A model generated the notes under the pieces. The model made no database searches and had not been told where the DNA came from. It worked only from the letters and a program-made list of their open reading frames with translations. The translations under genes and the position numbers were made by a program. DNA of 64,000 bases from Rubrobacter_D sp963840835 (GTDB lineage Bacteria > Actinomycetota > Rubrobacteria > Rubrobacterales > Rubrobacteraceae). Positions 39,187-48,000 of the stretch are shown here, piece by piece. Positions within the stretch are counted from its first letter, which is position 1. Each line of letters starts with the position of its first letter. Location: assembly GCA_963840835.1 (NCBI GenBank), contig CAWJAM010000009.1, positions 1 through 64,000 on the forward strand, written 5' to 3'.

Positions 39187-39215
39187 TTGGAGATCGACGC
39201 TCTTGAGTGTATGGT
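39187..39215 (+). promoter_or_regulatory. possible promoter of the DksA-like gene
   Basis: TTGGAG (39187-39192) and TATGGT (39210-39215) with a 17-base spacer. Transcription would start about 40 bases before the chosen TTG start. Confidence 0.4.
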
Positions 39216-39260
39216 AGCGGTAGCAATCGAGAACATGCCATAGTAGATCCGGGAGGCATC

Positions 39261-39650
39261 TTGGCCAACGGCGCGCTGGATCAGGACTTTATCGACAGCC
39301 AGAAGCAGCGGCTCATCGACCTCAGGGACGAGCTCACGAGGTTGCGCGACGGGCTCGATGAGGAAGAACGGGACATAGAGGGCGGGGGGGAAGACTTCAG
39401 CGAGACAGATATCGGGGACATGAGCCAGTCCCTCTTCGACCGCGAGATGGACGCTACCGTAGAGCAGCAGTTGGAAAGCCGCCTCGATGAGATCGAGAGG
39501 GCCCTCAAGAAGATAGAAGAGGGAACCTACGGCGTCTGCGAGGACACCGGAGAGGAGATCCCTAAAGGCAGGCTCGAAGCCGTCCCCGAGGCCGTGAGGA
39601 CCGTCGAGGCCCAGCAGCGCTTCGAGAGGGAACGGCGCCCCCCGGTGTAG
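39261..39650 (+). CDS. TraR/DksA-like protein lacking most zinc ligands
   Basis: A 129-aa protein. TTG 39261 is chosen for its GGGAGG ribosome site (39251-39256); an in-frame start at 39207 is further upstream. Residues about 5-95 are an acidic coiled coil (FIDSQKQRLIDLRDELTRLR, ATVEQQLESRLDEIERALKK), then the DksA C-terminal pattern EEGTYGVCEDTGEEIPKGRL, EAVPEAVRTVEAQQRFE. Of the usual four zinc cysteines only the first remains; the second is Thr and the last two are absent. DksA-type proteins enter the RNA polymerase secondary channel; whether this one does is inference. Confidence 0.83.
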   Translation: MANGALDQDFIDSQKQRLIDLRDELTRLRDGLDEEERDIEGGGEDFSETDIGDMSQSLFDREMDATVEQQLESRLDEIERALKKIEEGTYGVCEDTGEEIPKGRLEAVPEAVRTVEAQQRFERERRPPV

Positions 39651-39774
39651 GAGCGGGTTTGCAACCTACAAAGAAGCCGAACCGCCCGCCGCAGGGACGA
39701 CAGGCGTGGCGCCACGTTGGCGCCGAGGACCGGGTCGCACGGTCTCGGAAGACGCATCGGCATCCAACCGTCAT

Positions 39775-39817
39775 GTAGGGGCGGTTCGCGAGCCGCCCAA
39801 GAACGAACCGTCCCTAC
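39775..39817. repeat. imperfect inverted repeat
   Basis: GTAGGGGCGGTTCG (39775-39788) and CGAACCGTCCCTAC (39804-39817) pair with one mismatch around the inner palindrome GCGGTTCGCGAGCCGC. A related string lies at about 39677. This resembles short mobile palindromic repeats found in many high-GC genomes. It may also act as a terminator for the DksA-like gene. Confidence 0.6.
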
Positions 39818-39852
39818 GGCAGCGCCACGTAATCGCGCGGGAACGCGGGCGG

Positions 39853-39858
39853 TATAAT
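39853..39858 (+). promoter_or_regulatory. -10 box implying a leaderless transcript
   Basis: A perfect TATAAT ends 6 bases before ATG 39865, so transcription should start at or next to the first base of the M50 protease gene. No ribosome site is present. No convincing -35 is seen. Confidence 0.55.
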
Positions 39859-39864
39859 CAGGCT

Positions 39865-40716
39865 ATGGATCACCGTTCAGACGAGACGAGAGAGCCGATC
39901 TTCCGCAGCGATTTGGAAGGGCAGACGTACGAGCCTCTGAGGCCCGAGGGCGGGCTGTGGAGTGTAATCAAGCGCCTGCTGGCGCCGCTCGCCGCACTCG
40001 GGCTGCTGCTCGCGAAGTTCAAGGGCCTCGCGCTCGTGCTGCTCAAGGTCAAGTTCCTGGGCACGGCGCTGACCATGCTGGTGAGCATCGGTGCTTACGC
40101 CCTGCTCTTCCCGGTGTGGTTCGCCGTGGGGATTGTCGTCCTGATCTGGGTGCACGAGATGGGGCACGTCTTGCAGCTCAGACGCGAGGGCATCCCGGCC
40201 TCGGCCCCGATGTTCATCCCGTTCCTGGGTGCCTTCGTGGCGATGAAACAGATGCCGAAGGACGCTCTAGCCGAGGCGCGAGTCGGGCTCGCCGGCCCCG
40301 TTCTCGGCACGCTCGGGGGGCTCGCCACGCTCGGGCTGTACGCCGTCACGCGGGAGCCGCTCTTCCTCGGGCTCGCCTACTTCAACTTCATCATCAACCT
40401 CTTCAACCTGGCGCCGCTCCTGCCGCTGGACGGCGGCAGGACGGTAGGGGCTATGTCCCCTGTCTTCCAGGTGCTCGGCCTCGTCGTCATGGTGGCGCTC
40501 TTCTTCGTGGCCCCGATCATGGCGTTCATCGCGCTGCTCGGACTGCCCGAGCTCTGGAACCGTTGGAGGACGCGCAACACGCCGGAAGGCCGCGCCTACT
40601 ACGACCTACCGTTGCGCAGCCGCGTCGCAGTCGGCGCCGTCTACGTCGGCCTGATCGTGGTCCTAGGCCTCCTGACAGGGGCGACGTTCGTGCCCGACCC
40701 GGAATCTCTGCTGTAA
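39865..40716 (+). CDS. site-2 protease-like membrane metalloprotease (M50)
   Basis: A 283-aa integral membrane protein. ATG 39865 is chosen because upstream codons are unconserved and a -10 box lies just before it. Membrane helices occur at about residues 36-60, 75-100, 150-170, 175-200, 210-235 and 258-278. The zinc site is HEMGH in VHEMGHVLQLRREG, and the third ligand motif is NLAPLLPLDGGR. Such proteases cleave transmembrane segments, often releasing regulators. The ArsA-type gene starts one base after its stop, so they form one operon. Confidence 0.88.
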   Translation: MDHRSDETREPIFRSDLEGQTYEPLRPEGGLWSVIKRLLAPLAALGLLLAKFKGLALVLLKVKFLGTALTMLVSIGAYALLFPVWFAVGIVVLIWVHEMGHVLQLRREGIPASAPMFIPFLGAFVAMKQMPKDALAEARVGLAGPVLGTLGGLATLGLYAVTREPLFLGLAYFNFIINLFNLAPLLPLDGGRTVGAMSPVFQVLGLVVMVALFFVAPIMAFIALLGLPELWNRWRTRNTPEGRAYYDLPLRSRVAVGAVYVGLIVVLGLLTGATFVPDPESLL

Positions 40717-40717
40717 C

Positions 40718-41887
40718 TTGCGTACGATCCTCTACACAGGCAAGGGCGGCGTCGGCAAGACGAGCGTGGCCGCGGCCTCGGCCCTTCAGGCGTCGCGAGC
40801 CGGAAAGAAAGTGCTCGTCATGAGCACCGACCCGGCGCACTCGCTAGCCGACGCCTTCGACACGGAGATTGGGCCAGACCCGAAGGAGATGGCTTCGGGG
40901 TTGTGGGCGCAGGAGATGGACCACACGTCCATGATCGAGGAGAGTTGGTCGGAGATACAGGGATACATGACCACCCTGTTCGAGTGGCAGGGCACGGACA
41001 CACTCGCCGCCGAGGAGCTGGCGATGCTGCCCGGGATGGACGAGCTCTTCGGGCTCCTGATGGTGAGGCGGCACAACCAGGAGAGCCTATACGACGCGCT
41101 TATCCTCGACGCCGCGCCGACGGGCGAGACACTGAAGCTCCTGAGCCTCCCCGACCACATGAGCTGGTACATAGAGAAGATCTTCCCCCTGCAACGGCGC
41201 GCCGCGAAGCTGGTAAGGCCCTTCGCGAGCAGGGCGAAATCCCTGCCTCCCTTGCCGCAGGACAGCGTCTTCGCCGCGGGACAGAGGTTCTACGAGGCCA
41301 TAGCAAGCGTGGAAGAGATCCTGACCAACCGCGAAAACGCCTCCGTGCGCCTGGTCCTGAATGCCGAGAAGATGGTAATCGCCGAAGCCCGCCGCGCCTA
41401 CACGTACCTGAACCTCTACGACTACGGCGTGGACGCCGTCGTGGTGAACCGGCTGTTGCCTGACTCCGTCAGAGACCCTTACTTCGCGCGCTGGCGTGAG
41501 GCGCAGGCGAGGCACATGAAGACCATCGGGGAGTCTTTCGCCCCCATCCCGATCCTGACCGCCCGGCTCTTCGACCGCGAGATGTTCGGCCTGGAGGCCC
41601 TCGGCGCACTCGCCGAAGATGTCTTCGAGAGCGCGGAGCCGCTGGACGTGCTGTTCATGGGTGCTTCGCACGACATACTAAAGAACGGCGAGGGATACGA
41701 CGTCGTCTTCCAATTACCGCTGGCCGAGAAGCGGAGCGTGGACCTCTCCAAGAAGGGGGCCGAGTTGCTGGTCAAGGTGGGCACCTACCGGCGTAACATA
41801 CTTCTCCCCGACGCCCTGGCGCGTCTCTCGGCAGCGGGCGCGAGCTTCGAAGACGGTGCCCTGAAAGTGAGGTTGAGGGATGCCTGA
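40718..41887 (+). CDS. ArsA/Get3-family ATPase
   Basis: A 389-aa single-unit ArsA-like ATPase with TTG start 40718. The deviant Walker A is GKGGVGKTSVAAA, switch I STDPAHSLADAF, switch II region LILDAAPTGETLKLLSLPDH, and an A-loop follows (VLNAEKMVIAEARR). The C-terminal 80 residues are an HSP20/alpha-crystallin-like ArsA cap (VVFQLPLAEKRSVDLSKKGA). No arsenic genes are nearby, so a Get3-like chaperone role or another membrane-linked function is as likely as metal export. Confidence 0.9.
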   Translation: MRTILYTGKGGVGKTSVAAASALQASRAGKKVLVMSTDPAHSLADAFDTEIGPDPKEMASGLWAQEMDHTSMIEESWSEIQGYMTTLFEWQGTDTLAAEELAMLPGMDELFGLLMVRRHNQESLYDALILDAAPTGETLKLLSLPDHMSWYIEKIFPLQRRAAKLVRPFASRAKSLPPLPQDSVFAAGQRFYEAIASVEEILTNRENASVRLVLNAEKMVIAEARRAYTYLNLYDYGVDAVVVNRLLPDSVRDPYFARWREAQARHMKTIGESFAPIPILTARLFDREMFGLEALGALAEDVFESAEPLDVLFMGASHDILKNGEGYDVVFQLPLAEKRSVDLSKKGAELLVKVGTYRRNILLPDALARLSAAGASFEDGALKVRLRDA

Positions 41888-42083
41888 GGAGAGGCAACGC
41901 AAAGGCTCGCTGCTTGGCGTGATCGCCTACGTTCTGGTACCCGGCGAGCGGCGCGCGCGGGCCGCGCGACACTTCAGGAAAGCCGGATTCGAGACGTTGA
42001 GGGGTTTAGGGGAGCTGGTAAGGCCGGAGAGGCCCCCCGATTCCTCCAGCCCCGCAAGCAGGGAACGCATAGAGATAGAGTAA
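41880..42083 (+). CDS. small hypothetical protein, coupled to ArsA-like gene
   Basis: A 67-aa protein whose ATG overlaps the ArsA-like gene's last 8 bases. It is basic with a short hydrophobic stretch (LLGVIAYVLVPGERRARAAR) and a disordered tail. No family is recognised. The tight overlaps on both sides (TAATG with the next gene) support a real translated gene. Confidence 0.6.
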   Translation: MPEERQRKGSLLGVIAYVLVPGERRARAARHFRKAGFETLRGLGELVRPERPPDSSSPASRERIEIE

Positions 42084-42280
42084 TGGGACGCCTGAGACGC
42101 TGGACGAACGGCCGGGAGGGAGGGGCGAGAAACCGGGCGATCCAGAAGGTCGGCGAGTTCGCCCGCAGTGAGTTCACCCTGGCCTTCCCCGCGGCCAAAA
42201 GGGCCGCGAGCCACGCCGCGCAGGCCTTCTTCAAGAAGTTCTCCGAGGAGTACACCAAAGAACGCAAAAAGAAGCCCTGA
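42083..42280 (+). CDS. small basic hypothetical protein
   Basis: A 65-aa protein starting in the TAATG overlap with the preceding stop. Lys/Arg/Ala-rich and helical (RNRAIQKVGEFARSEFTLAF, FFKKFSEEYTKERKKKP). No family is recognised. Last gene of the M50-ArsA operon. Confidence 0.55.
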   Translation: MGRLRRWTNGREGGARNRAIQKVGEFARSEFTLAFPAAKRAASHAAQAFFKKFSEEYTKERKKKP

Positions 42281-42301
42281 GAGCGTCCCGATCTCAACAA
42301 C

Positions 42302-42332
42302 TGAAGCCTGTAGCCTGAAACCTGAAGCCTGG
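42302..42332. repeat. tandem CCTGAAG-type heptamer repeat
   Basis: Successive variants of GCCTGAA (AAGCCTGTAGCCTGAAACC, then TGAAGCCTGG). Similar runs occur at 50551-50577 and 60824-60856. It lies upstream of the pdxS promoter. Confidence 0.6.
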
Positions 42333-42338
42333 AACAGT

Positions 42339-42367
42339 TTGGCGCAAAGGGTCGCCGGTAGTAAGAT
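42339..42367 (+). promoter_or_regulatory. pdxS operon promoter
   Basis: TTGGCG (42339-42344) and TAAGAT (42362-42367) with a 17-base spacer, about 40 bases before pdxS. Confidence 0.5.
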
Positions 42368-42407
42368 ATCCCTTACGAATTCTAGTAGATACCCACGGGA
42401 GAATAGC

Positions 42408-43304
42408 ATGGCGCACAACGGACACTCAACGGGGACCTTCAGGGTCAAGAGCGGGATGGCCCAGATGCTCAAGGGCGGCGTCATCATGGACGTGGTCGAC
42501 GCGGAGCAGGCGAGGGTCGCCGAGGAGGCCGGGGCGGTCGCCGTCATGGCCCTGGAGCGGGTGCCTGCGGACATAAGGGCCGACGGCGGGGTCGCCAGAA
42601 TGAGCGACCCCGAGAAGATCGTGGAGATACAGGAGTCCGTCAGCATCCCCGTGATGGCGAAGGCGCGCATCGGGCACTTCGTCGAGGCCCAGATCCTCGA
42701 GGCCCTCGAGGTCGACTACATAGACGAGTCCGAGGTCCTGACACCGGCCGACGAGAAGCACCACATAGACAAGGCCGTCTTCGAGGTGCCCTTCGTGTGC
42801 GGGGCCACGAACCTAGGGGAGGCGCTCAGGCGCATCGGCGAGGGCGCCGCCATGATCCGGTCCAAAGGCGAGGCCGGCACGGGCAACGTCGTCGAGGCCG
42901 TACGCCACATGCGCGCCATAATCGGTGGCATCCGGCGCCTCGGCGTCCTCGAACCGGAGGAGCTGATGACGGAGGCGAAGAACCTAGGCGCCCCCTACGA
43001 GCTGGTGCGGTGGGTGGCCGAGAACGGCCGCCTACCCGTAGTGCTTTTCACGGCCGGCGGCATAGCCACCCCGGCAGACGCCGCGCTGATGATGCAGCTC
43101 GGTGCCGACGGCGTCTTCGTGGGGAGCGGCATCTTCAAGAGCGGGGACCCGGCCTCTCGGGCCAGGGCCATCGTGAAGGCGTCGACCAACTTCAAGGACG
43201 CGAAGGCCGTCGCCGAGGCGAGCAGGGGCCTCGGCGAGGCGATGGTCGGCAAGGAGATGGGGGACCTCACAGAAGGAGAGCGGCTCGCGACCCGTGGCTG
43301 GTAG
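42408..43304 (+). CDS. pdxS: pyridoxal 5'-phosphate synthase lyase subunit PdxS
   Basis: A 298-aa TIM-barrel enzyme that makes PLP from ribose 5-phosphate, glyceraldehyde 3-phosphate and ammonia delivered by PdxT. Start ATG 42408; the upstream open frame is not conserved. Conserved motifs: FRVKSGMAQMLKGGVIMDVV, IPVMAKARIGHFVEA (catalytic lysines), the phosphate loop GEAGTGNVVEAVRHMR, and PVVLFTAGGIATPADAALMM. Overlaps pdxT by 11 bases. Confidence 0.98.
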   Translation: MAHNGHSTGTFRVKSGMAQMLKGGVIMDVVDAEQARVAEEAGAVAVMALERVPADIRADGGVARMSDPEKIVEIQESVSIPVMAKARIGHFVEAQILEALEVDYIDESEVLTPADEKHHIDKAVFEVPFVCGATNLGEALRRIGEGAAMIRSKGEAGTGNVVEAVRHMRAIIGGIRRLGVLEPEELMTEAKNLGAPYELVRWVAENGRLPVVLFTAGGIATPADAALMMQLGADGVFVGSGIFKSGDPASRARAIVKASTNFKDAKAVAEASRGLGEAMVGKEMGDLTEGERLATRGW

Positions 43305-43914
43305 CGGCGAGACGAACGGGGCTCTGCGCGGGGAGGACGGTCCGAAGAGGATCGGGGTACTCGCGTTGCAGGGCGACTTCAGGGAGCACGCACAGATCCT
43401 GCGTGGCCTGGGGGTCGAGCCGGTCGAGGTCAGGGGCATCGAGGACCTCGAAGACCTGGCCGGGATCATCGTCCCTGGCGGGGAGTCCACCACGATAGGC
43501 AAGATGATGGTCTCCTCAGGCCTCCTCGACGGCATCAGGAGCTTTTTCTACAAGGGTGGTCCGGTCTGGGGGACGTGTGCGGGGATGGTCCTCGCGGCGT
43601 CTGCGACGACGGGGCCTCGGCAGCCCCTTCTCGGCCTGATGAACGCCCTCGTCGAGCGCAACGGGTTCGGCCGGCAGGTGCACTCCTTCGAGACGGACCT
43701 CGAGGTCGACGGCTTCGACGAGCCCTTTACGGGGGTCTTCATCCGGGCGCCTTTCTTCGAGGACGTTGGGCCCGGTGTAGAGGTTCTGTCCAGGATCGGG
43801 GACAGGGTCGTGGCGGCCAGGGGGGAGAACATACTGGTGACGGCGTTCCATCCCGAGCTTACGGACGACGTCAGGTTTCATGAGTACTTTTTGCGGGAGG
43901 TTTGTTCCATATGA
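43294..43914 (+). CDS. pdxT: pyridoxal 5'-phosphate synthase glutaminase subunit PdxT
   Basis: A 206-aa class I glutamine amidotransferase with GTG start inside pdxS. It hydrolyses glutamine and passes ammonia to PdxS. Motifs: IGVLALQGDFREH, IVPGGESTTIGKM, nucleophile Cys in WGTCAGMVLAA, and the His-Glu pair in TAFHPELTDD. Its stop overlaps the yebC start (ATGA, 43911-43914). Confidence 0.97.
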   Translation: MAGSGETNGALRGEDGPKRIGVLALQGDFREHAQILRGLGVEPVEVRGIEDLEDLAGIIVPGGESTTIGKMMVSSGLLDGIRSFFYKGGPVWGTCAGMVLAASATTGPRQPLLGLMNALVERNGFGRQVHSFETDLEVDGFDEPFTGVFIRAPFFEDVGPGVEVLSRIGDRVVAARGENILVTAFHPELTDDVRFHEYFLREVCSI

Positions 43915-44663
43915 GCGGACACAGTAAGTGGTCTACGATAAAGCGCAAGAAAGGCGCCGCCGACGCGAAGCGCGGGGCGCTCTTCGGCAAGCTGTCCAAG
44001 GCGATCTCGGTCGCCGCGCGCGAGGGCGGCGGGGACACCGAGATGAACCCAGCCCTCCACCTCGCGGTGCAGAAGGCCAAGGATGGCAATATGCCCAACG
44101 ACAACATCCAGCGGGCCATAGATAAGGGTACCGGCGCCGGTTCCGACGCCGACACCTACGAGCGGATCACCTACGAGGGCTACGCCCCCGGCGGGGTAGC
44201 AGTTTTGGTGGACGTGCTGACGGACAACCGAAACAGGGCCGCCTCGGATGTACGCTACATTTTCTCCAAGAACGGCGGCAAGCTTGGCACGAGCGGTTCG
44301 GTCGCATACCTCTTCGAGCGCAAGGGCGTCATCCTGGTCCCCAAAAACTCTACGGACGAGGACGAGTTGATGGAGTTGGCCCTGGAGGCAGGGGCCGAGG
44401 ACGTGGAGGAGCAGGAGAACGACTACAGGGTCGTGACGACAGCGGAGGACTTCACGGCCGTCAGGGTGGCGCTTGATGGGGCTGACATCGCATATGAGAA
44501 CGCGGAGATCACCATGGTGCCCCAGAACAGCATCGACCTCGAAGCCGGGACGGCGAGGCAGACATTGCGTCTGATTGACGCACTGGAGGAGAACGACGAC
44601 GTGCAAGAGGTCTACGCGAACTTCGACATCTCTGAGGAGGTCATGGCCGAAGTCGCGAGCTAG
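43911..44663 (+). CDS. yebC: YebC/PmpR-family protein
   Basis: A 250-aa protein starting at ATG 43911 after ribosome site GCGGGAGG. Conserved MSGHSKWSTIKRKKGAADAK, NMPNDNIQRAIDKGTG, YEGYAPGGVAVLVDVLTDNR and the C-terminal LEENDDVQEVYANFDI. YebC proteins have been described as DNA-binding regulators and more recently as factors relieving ribosome stalling at proline stretches. Part of the pdxS-pdxT-yebC operon. Confidence 0.97.
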   Translation: MSGHSKWSTIKRKKGAADAKRGALFGKLSKAISVAAREGGGDTEMNPALHLAVQKAKDGNMPNDNIQRAIDKGTGAGSDADTYERITYEGYAPGGVAVLVDVLTDNRNRAASDVRYIFSKNGGKLGTSGSVAYLFERKGVILVPKNSTDEDELMELALEAGAEDVEEQENDYRVVTTAEDFTAVRVALDGADIAYENAEITMVPQNSIDLEAGTARQTLRLIDALEENDDVQEVYANFDISEEVMAEVAS

Positions 44664-44763
44664 CCCGCGGTTTCCCACTGCCGATATCCGCTCATGAGTA
44701 ACCCTACGCGGCGCTTTACCGGCTGGATTGAGGACTGCGCCCGGTACGCGCCCGCGCCACGGG

Positions 44764-44794
44764 GATACCGTAGACAGCGAACAATATGTACAAT
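44764..44794 (+). promoter_or_regulatory. conserved regulator promoter, copy 1 (GATACC-N19-TACAAT)
   Basis: GATACC at 44764-44769 and TACAAT at 44789-44794, with shared flanks CAGCGAACAAT before and GGGTAGGGATC after the -10. The same arrangement with identical 19-base spacing is found at 57658 and 63864. It lies 225 bases before the large SARP-type regulator gene. No gene is visible between 44664 and 45018. Confidence 0.7.
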
Positions 44795-45018
44795 CGGGGG
44801 TAGGGATCGCGTGGTGTCGGAGGGAAGGTTTTGAGAGGAGAGGTAAGCAGACCGTACCCGGCGTCCTTGCTCGGGACGAGAATCACTCATTTGGGGGATA
44901 CGCGGGTAGCATGCGTCGGCTACGATTGTACCCGGAAGGAAGGTGACACCAGTCGTGTACACTCAAGCCTACATCGTCGAATTTTTCCGCCGAGCAGAGT
45001 TCTACTAGGCTGCACGTA

Positions 45019-48000
45019 GTGGGGTCAGCCACGGCACAACCATCCGCCCCAAAGCGTTCGTTCGACAATCTGCCGCTCGAGCTGACGAGCTTCGTCGGGC
45101 GCGATAGGGAGGTAGCCGAGGTCAAGGGGCTGCTCGCGGACCGGCGGCTTCTCACCCTCTGCGGCCCCGGAGGCTCGGGAAAGACGAGGTTGGCGCTGGC
45201 GGTCGCCCAGGATGTCGTCGAAGTATTCGAGAGCGGGGTGTGGTGGGTGGAGCTGGCCCCGCTCTCCGACCCCAATCTCGTGGTGCGGGCGGTGGCGCAG
45301 ACGCTGGGCGTGCCCGATGGGCTGGACGCATCGCCGACCGAGGCGCTCGTGGAGCATCTGAGACCGGCGAAGACACTCCTGATCCTGGACAACTGCGAGC
45401 ACCTGGTGGAGGCGTGCGCCGATCTCGCGGATACCCTCCTGAGAACCTGCCCGAGGCTCGAGATCCTGGCGACCAGCAGGGAGCCGTTGCACATATCAGG
45501 CGAGTCTAGCTGGCAGGTGCCAAGCCTCTCCCTACCGGATCCCGACCACTTGCCCTCAGCCGGAGAGCTTGCGGGCTTCGAGGCGGTTCGCCTCTTCGTC
45601 GAGCGGGCGCAGTCTGTCGACGCGGGCTTCACTCTGACGGAGGGGAACGCCTCCGGGGTGGCGCGGCTCTGCCAGAAGCTGGACGGCATCCCGCTCGCCA
45701 TAGAGCTCGCCGCCGCGAGGACGAGGGTGCTCTCGGTAGAGCAGATCCTGGAGAAGCTCGAGGACCCACTGGGGCTGCTGACCACGGGCGACCGCTCGGC
45801 CGCACCGCGCCAGAGGACGCTCAGGGCGACCCTCCAGTGGAGCTACGACCTCTTGAGCGAGGCCGAACGGGCTCTGTTCCGCCGGCTTGCGGTTTTCGTC
45901 GGCGGTTGGGACCTGGAGGCGGCCGAGGCGGTCGGGGCCGGGGCGGCGGTGGAGGCGGGGATGGTACTGGACCTCCTCTCGGCACTCGTGGACAAGTCGC
46001 TAGTCCTGGCAGAGGCGCAAGACGAGGGCGCCTTGCGCTACAGGATGCTCGAGCCCGTCAGGCAGTTCGGGCGCGAAAAATTGCACGAAAGCCAGGAAGA
46101 GCGGGAAGTCCACCGCCGGCACGCCGGACACTACCTGGCACTCGCCGAGACTGCCAATTCCGAGCTACTGGGGCCGGATCAGGGCCGCTTGCTACAGCGG
46201 CTCAGGAGCGAGTCGGGGAACCTGCGAGGTGCTCTCTCCTGGTCCCTGGAACCCTCCCAGGAAGAGTGGGCGCAGGAGTTGCGGCTGCGGATGGTGGCCG
46301 CACTGGGACGTTTCTGGGGCATGGAGAATTTCGAGGAAGGCAAGTGGTGGCTCCGAACGGCGCTGGAGAGGGACCCCGGAGGGTTCCCGGTTGCCAGGGC
46401 CAGGGCCCTTGGGGAGCTCGGCTTCATCCTAATCTTTCAGCAAGACTACGGGCCGGCGGTATCCGCACTTGACGAGGCCGTGGCTCTCTACAAGGAGCTC
46501 GGCGACGAATCGGGCGCCGCGTTCACGCTCGGCAACCTCGGATGGGCCGTGCTGCACGGGGATTACCGCGAGCGCGTGCCGGCCCTGGTCAGAGAGGGCG
46601 AGGCGTTGATCGCGGGAGACCTGGCCGGCCCCCCCAGGGCTTACCTGCTCATAATCCTGGCCTCAGCCACCGTCTGGCAGGATGATCTCGACCTGGCGAC
46701 CTCTCGGATCAAAGCGGCCATCGCCTTGTGCCGCGAACTTGGCAGCCTGAGGGATCTCGGCATGGCTCTCTTCAACCTGGGCGGAATCGAGCTAAGCCGC
46801 GGAGACACCGCCCAGGCAGCGAGGGTGTTCGAAGAAGGCGCCAGGATCTCCGGCCAGCTGGGAGATATGCTGGGCGTTGTCTATTACGTCTGGATATTCG
46901 GGAACGTGAATGCCCGGTCGGGGAGGCCCGTCCGGGCCGCGAGGCTGTGGGGAGCCGCCGAGGCGCTCAGGGAGCAGATGGGTATGTCCCTCTCCCGATA
47001 CGACCTCGCCCAATCCGGCTACGAGCAGGATCTGGCCGCCGTGCGCTCCGCACTGGACGAAACTTCCTTCGACACCGCCTGGGCCGAAGGAAGGGCCATG
47101 TCCCCCGAGCAGGCTATAGAGTACGCGCTGGAAGAACCGATGACGCCCGACCAGGAGCATCCGGCTGACATGGTCTCGCCCGCCCGCCTTTCCGAAGAGC
47201 GCCAGAAGGAAGATACCCCTGGCGACCTTCGAAACAACTTGCCCGTGGCGCGCAGCGGCTTCGTCGGGAGGGAGCGCGAGATGGCCGAGGTCGCACGCAC
47301 ACTCTCAATGACCAGGCTTCTGACGCTCACGGGAGCCGGCGGCTGCGGCAAGACCCGCCTCGCCCTCGAGGTGGCACGGCACATCGTCGGTGCGCGTCCC
47401 GGTGACTACCTCGACGGTGTCTGGCTCGTGGAGCTCGCCTCGCTATCTGACGGAGAGTTGGTCTCAGGGGCGGTGGCTGCGGCCCTGGGCGTACGCGAGC
47501 AGCCGGGTCTTTCGTTCACCGAGGTGCTCGTGGACGCCCTGCGCTCCAGGCGGGTGCTGATAATTCTGGACAACTGCGAGCACCTGATCGGGGCCTGCGC
47601 CGCCCTCGTGGACACACTCCTGGGTAGCTGCGAGGACCTGCGCGTCATGGCCACCAGCAGGGAGGCGCTAGGGGTTGAGGGCGAGGTCAACTGGATCGTG
47701 CCCTCCCTCACGGTACCCGATGCAAGGGATCTTCCCGATCCCGAGAACCTTGGCCGGTACGAGGCGGTGCAATTGTTCGTGGAGAGGGCCCGGTCCAGAC
47801 AGCCCGGGTTCGAGCTTACACCGGAGATCGCTCCTGCGGTGGTGGACATCTGCCTGAAGCTGGACGGCATCCCGCTGGCCATCGAGCTCGCGACGGCCAG
47901 GATGGGGGCCCTGACGGTGGAGCAGATCGCGGGGAGGCTGGACGATTCTTTGGGCTTCCTCACGACGGGGGACCGGACGAGGGCTCCCCGTCAGCGAACG

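Noticed and set aside
42168..42407. N-terminal extension of PdxS
   Set aside because: It overlaps the small basic gene and the pdxS promoter; PdxS proteins start at the FRVKSGMAQML region.
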